A DNA stretch of 64,000 nt from Pseudomonas delhiensis (GTDB lineage: Bacteria; Pseudomonadota; Gammaproteobacteria; Pseudomonadales; Pseudomonadaceae): assembly GCF_900187975.1 (NCBI RefSeq), contig NZ_FZPC01000015.1:62001-126000 (forward strand), given 5' to 3'. Position numbers and translations under genes: made by a program. Shown here piece after piece: positions 60,894-64,000 of the stretch; position 1 is the first letter of the stretch, and the number at the start of each line of letters is the position of its first letter. The notes under the pieces were generated by a model. It had not been told where the DNA came from, did no database searches, and saw only the letters and a list, made by a program, of their open reading frames with translations.

Positions 60894-62021
60894 ATGATCA
60901 AGCGAAATATAATCAGCACGTTGATTGCGGTTTTTTGTTTAACTTCTTCGAGCCTTGCATGGTCGGCTATGTGCGGGTACGCCCCCAGTAACTCGTCAGG
61001 GAATGGCCCTCTTGTCGCTTCCATACCATTGCAGGCGTCAACTATAACTGTGGGGCGAGATGTGCCTTTAGGAAAGGAAGTGCTCAGACAGACCTTTCAG
61101 GTTTCTGGGAAAATTGACTTGCAATGTGATCGAGAGGTATGGGCGAATATTCAATATGCTCTTCCTACAATTCCTTTGGGAAAATCTAGTTGGGTCGGAA
61201 GCCCATATGCAGGAAATGTCTATAAGACAGACGTTCCAGGCATAGGGGTAGCCATTACGCACCTTGGAACCGTCATGCCCAGTAATAGAGATATGGTCCT
61301 TTGTAGTGGGAATGTCAGTCAGTGCACAAATACCATCACGTCTTTCGTAAATCCTATAGTTTTGTCATTCATTAAAATTGGAGAAGTTGCACCGTCTACT
61401 ATTTCTGGCGCAAGTTTGCCCACTATAAGAGTAGACGTGACTGAAAAGGAAAGTGGGAATAGGATTACGCTGGGTAGTTTTAGTTATGTAGGCGCTGTAA
61501 ACGTGGTCTCAGCCACATGCTTGACACCGGACGTTCCGGTTAATTTAGGCTCGCATCAGATTGGGGCAGGGACACTTGGGCCCGAAAAAACTACACCATT
61601 TGTGGCGTTTGACATCGTCCTTAGTAATTGTCCAGCGTTTGCCGGGTATGCTGCAGAGCAATGGTCTAGTGCCGGCACAGGCCAAATATGCCAAGAAAAA
61701 GCATGTATGCCAAGTGGGATGTCGGCAACTAATTCGCTGCGTTTCAGATTAGATCCGATGTATGGATCCGATTTTCCTACAAAGGGAATTGTAAAGCTGG
61801 ATGGAGTTGAGGGTTCGGCCACAGGTGTTGGTATCGAGATTTCTCGCCCTGCCGGAGGGTCGGTTGTACCTATAGGAACCTTTGTTTATGGACCTGGAGT
61901 GACGGGCGTTGACGGTGCGACCTATAAGATTCCGCTGCGTGCCAGATATGTTCAGACCGAAAGCAAGGTTACTCCTGGGCCAGCAAACTCATCTGTTATG
62001 TTTACCATCGATTATCAATAG
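60894..62021 (+). CDS. Two-domain fimbrial tip adhesin-like protein
   Basis: A 375-residue protein with signal peptide (MIKRNIISTLIAVFCLTSSSLAWS). The N-terminal half has its own cysteine pairs (MCGYAP ... LQCD; VLCSGNVSQC) and no pilin signature. The C-terminal half is pilin-like (LSNCPAF) and ends SSVMFTIDYQ, matching the pilin end. This receptor-binding-domain plus pilin-domain layout is that of tip adhesins such as FimH; the ligand is unknown. GGAGGG supports ATG 60894. Codon use is clearly more AT-rich than the usher gene. Confidence 0.87.
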   Translation: MIKRNIISTLIAVFCLTSSSLAWSAMCGYAPSNSSGNGPLVASIPLQASTITVGRDVPLGKEVLRQTFQVSGKIDLQCDREVWANIQYALPTIPLGKSSWVGSPYAGNVYKTDVPGIGVAITHLGTVMPSNRDMVLCSGNVSQCTNTITSFVNPIVLSFIKIGEVAPSTISGASLPTIRVDVTEKESGNRITLGSFSYVGAVNVVSATCLTPDVPVNLGSHQIGAGTLGPEKTTPFVAFDIVLSNCPAFAGYAAEQWSSAGTGQICQEKACMPSGMSATNSLRFRLDPMYGSDFPTKGIVKLDGVEGSATGVGIEISRPAGGSVVPIGTFVYGPGVTGVDGATYKIPLRARYVQTESKVTPGPANSSVMFTIDYQ

Positions 62022-62033
62022 TCAGATCGAGGC

Positions 62034-62065
62034 TATAAGCTGCTCATGACCGTGAGCAGCTTATA
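62034..62065 (+). terminator. Hairpin after the fimbrial operon
   Basis: TATAAGCTGCTCA / TGAGCAGCTTATA, 13-bp perfect stem, 6-base loop, no long T-run. It separates the fimbrial genes from the regulators. Confidence 0.68.
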
Positions 62066-62121
62066 TGTATAAGGCTATATCACTATCTCCTTCATAAACA
62101 GCACTGTTCAGCGGGGGCAGG

Positions 62122-62742
62122 ATGGCTAGGTTCGTTGTTGTGGATGAGCGTTCCATGGTGCGGACTGCTTTACGAGGGGTCCTGGAGGGCGGTGGATTCA
62201 CGGTGATTGGCGAAGCGGAAGGGGGAGATGGTGCTGTTGACCTGATAGCAAATAGAAAGCCCGATGCTGTAGTTATTGGGTTGGTTGCCCCGACTATACG
62301 CGGACTTGAGTTGATTTCCCGGATAGTGTCATTTTCTCCTTCCTCTAAGATAATAGTGTACTGCTCAGCCGATTCAATTGGTGAGATCAAAGGTGCCATT
62401 AGATTTGGCGCTTCCGCTGTCGTGAAGAAAGATCAGGGAGTAGATGACTTCTGTGAGGTGGTTAGAAGTGTCCTGTCCGGACATAAAATATTTCCAGTAA
62501 TAGAGCTTGAAGAAACACTGGGTGCTGCTATACCTACCACTATCGAGCTTCTTGGCAGGCTTACCAGAAAAGAGTTGAGTATCTTTAGGTGCCTGGTAGA
62601 GGGTAAGACGGTTAGGCAGATAGCTGAGGAAAAATATCTGAGTGTTTCAGCCGTTTACGCCTACAGAACAAAATTACTGGAAAAGTTGGAGCTTGAAAAT
62701 GTAAGCGATATTCAGCAGTACGCAGAGGGCAGCTCTTGCTAA
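62122..62742 (+). CDS. BvgA/EvgA-like LuxR regulator with degenerate receiver
   Basis: A 206-residue NarL/FixJ-family protein. The acidic pocket is VVDERSM (DE rather than DD or DH), but the phospho-acceptor position reads VVIGLVAP: Gly53 (codon GGG) replaces Asp. Ser (IIVYCSAD) and Lys (AVVKKDQ) of the switch remain. The output helix-turn-helix LTRKELSIFRCLVEGKTVRQIAEEKYLSVSAVYAYRTKLLEKL looks intact. It sits between the fimbrial operon and a BvgS-like sensor, 18 bp before the latter. It probably regulates fimbriae but cannot be phosphorylated in the normal way. The DNA is AT-rich, suggesting transfer. Confidence 0.9.
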   Translation: MARFVVVDERSMVRTALRGVLEGGGFTVIGEAEGGDGAVDLIANRKPDAVVIGLVAPTIRGLELISRIVSFSPSSKIIVYCSADSIGEIKGAIRFGASAVVKKDQGVDDFCEVVRSVLSGHKIFPVIELEETLGAAIPTTIELLGRLTRKELSIFRCLVEGKTVRQIAEEKYLSVSAVYAYRTKLLEKLELENVSDIQQYAEGSSC

Positions 62743-62760
62743 CGGTGGAGTTTAGATCAG

Positions 62761-64000
62761 ATGCGCATCTGCATTGTTTTTCTTGTTTGCGTACTTGCAT
62801 GGATACGGACAGGATATTGTGCGCCGTATGAGAGTGATGTGCAATTGGAACTCTACTCTCGGGCCAATTCGGAACATAAAGAGTTGGATTTAGGGTCGGA
62901 GCAGTGGAAATGGCTGAGGAAGAAGGGAAGGCTAGTCGTTGGCGTGTCGGAGCCTGACTATAGACCATTCGACATAACGATCAATGATGATAGGTATGAG
63001 GGGATTACTGCGGATGTTCTCGGTCTGATTTCGAGGTACTTGGGGGTCAATGTTGTCATTCGCTCATTTCCTGACCGAAACAAAGCAATAGAAGCACTCA
63101 AGTCAGGAGAAACCGACCTGCTTGCCAGTGCAAATGGATATGACGCGACTGATGTGTCTATTCTACTGACGACTCCTTATGCTCCTGACCAGCCGGCCCT
63201 CTTTAGCCGGCTCAATGACTCGCGTATTTTCAACGGTCAGCTTGACGGTGTCAGGGTAGCTGTCCCCTATGACTATATTACTCGCGATGTCGTATTGAAT
63301 AATTTCCAAGGCTCGCTGGTGGAGTTCTATAAGTCCAGGCAGGAAGCTCTTGCTGCCCTGGCATTCGGGCGTGCCGACCTTTACCTTGGTGATATTCTCT
63401 CCTCTAATCTTCTTATCAATGAAAATTATTTCAATTTCGTAAAGATCGAGAGGATGGTCGATATTAATACGCGAGGGACGAGCTTTGCCATCAGAAGAAA
63501 TGATGAACTATTGCTAGGCATAGTCAATTCCGCCATCAAGGCTATAGATCGCAAGGACTACGATGAGATATTAAGGCGGTGGGCCGGTGGTACTCAAGCG
63601 ATCACGGCGAAGAAGATAGAGCTTACCGATGGCGAGCGGGAGTGGATTTCCAAACACCCCATTGTTCGTATTGCCGTCAGCCTGGATCAAGCTCCAATAG
63701 CATTCATGGATAGTGATGGAAATTTCAGTGGTATTGCATCGGATATTCTTAAGATAGCCAGTTTCAATACAGGAATAAAATTCGAGCCAGTCTATCTGGA
63801 CAGGGTTAGCGATTTGCAGAGTGCTGTATTGGATGGCAAGGCCGAGCTGGCATGCCTTACGAAAATACCAAGTCGGGAGGAGTTCTTGCGGTTCACCGAG
63901 AATTTTGCTTATTCTCCTTTCGTGGTCATGACGAACAATAAGAATACCAATATCATCTCTCTTGAGCAGTTGCGTGGTAAACGGGTGGCCATCCCTAAAG
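62761..64000 (+). CDS. BvgS/EvgS-like unorthodox sensor kinase, N-terminal part
   Basis: An open frame of 413 codons runs off the window end. After a signal peptide (MRICIVFLVCVLAWIRTGYC) there are two tandem periplasmic solute-binding (SBP_bac_3, Venus-flytrap) domains: SEQWKWLRKKGRLVVGVSEPDYRPFDI... (about 46-285) and LTDGEREWISKHPIVRIAVSLDQAPIAFMD... (about 290 on). The WLxxxxxLxVGV spacing is that of BvgS, EvgS and Pseudomonas RocS sensors. The transmitter, receiver and Hpt parts would be beyond the edge. The ribosome site is GGTGGAG. Likely senses a small molecule and controls fimbriae with the neighbouring regulator. Confidence 0.9.
   Translation, partial: MRICIVFLVCVLAWIRTGYCAPYESDVQLELYSRANSEHKELDLGSEQWKWLRKKGRLVVGVSEPDYRPFDITINDDRYEGITADVLGLISRYLGVNVVIRSFPDRNKAIEALKSGETDLLASANGYDATDVSILLTTPYAPDQPALFSRLNDSRIFNGQLDGVRVAVPYDYITRDVVLNNFQGSLVEFYKSRQEALAALAFGRADLYLGDILSSNLLINENYFNFVKIERMVDINTRGTSFAIRRNDELLLGIVNSAIKAIDRKDYDEILRRWAGGTQAITAKKIELTDGEREWISKHPIVRIAVSLDQAPIAFMDSDGNFSGIASDILKIASFNTGIKFEPVYLDRVSDLQSAVLDGKAELACLTKIPSREEFLRFTENFAYSPFVVMTNNKNTNIISLEQLRGKRVAIPK

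Overview
The window is high-GC DNA from a Gram-negative bacterium, almost certainly a Pseudomonas of the aeruginosa / nitroreducens / citronellolis type. The evidence is the block pqqF - porin - FIST protein - ercS' - EamA - erbR ... eraS - eraR, which matches the ethanol/PQQ regulatory locus of P. aeruginosa, together with typical Pseudomonas REP elements (GTAGGAGCGAGCTTGCTCGC) and strong Shine-Dalgarno starts. No rRNA, tRNA or CRISPR was seen. The sequence is linear and cut at both ends: the first gene lacks its 5' part and the last lacks its 3' part.

Region 1 (1-21.6 kb) is catabolic. Two FAH-family hydrolases, a VOC extradiol dioxygenase, an MhpA-like FAD hydroxylase, an alpha/beta hydrolase, two SnoaL-like proteins, two paralogous outer-membrane barrels and an MFS transporter look like an aromatic ring-hydroxylation and meta-cleavage pathway. 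LysR and GntR genes lie within it. A second module (quinone oxidoreductase-like protein, SDR, TetR, EthA-like Baeyer-Villiger monooxygenase, aldehyde dehydrogenase, DUF1302 and DUF1329 envelope proteins) looks like ketone/alcohol/aldehyde oxidation of a hydrophobic compound. Each regulator has a candidate palindromic or repeated operator. Many starts carry an AAnAAnAA (AACAACAA) Hfq/Crc catabolite-repression motif.

Region 2 (21.6-33 kb) starts with a REP-rich intergenic stretch. It then holds an NDH-2-like oxidoreductase, a receiver-only protein, a GlxA-type AraC regulator, a FixJ-type response regulator with a 1708-aa pseudokinase/AAA/GAF/histidine kinase, and a MerR-SDR pair. A palindrome ATACCYRGGTAT recurs in this region.

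Region 3 (33-50 kb) is the PQQ/alcohol-oxidation accessory and regulatory locus: pqqF, a porin, a FIST protein, ercS', an EamA transporter, erbR, a PQQ-associated ABC block (rhodanese-like CXXCW protein, permease, ATPase, beta-propeller, binding protein), a 46-aa membrane peptide, eraS and eraR. No PQQ alcohol dehydrogenase or pqqABCDE is in the window.

Region 4 (50-56 kb) holds an orphan higA antitoxin with a probable higB remnant, a nitrilase - MHS transporter - LysR unit, hemN and dispersed repeats.

Region 5 (56.3-64 kb) is visibly more AT-rich, increasingly so toward the right end. It encodes a chaperone-usher fimbrial operon (pilin, chaperone, usher, two-domain tip protein) followed by a BvgA/EvgA-like regulator whose phospho-acceptor aspartate is replaced by glycine, and the start of a BvgS/EvgS-like sensor. 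This looks like an acquired fimbrial island with its own atypical phosphorelay, and is the most unusual system in the window.
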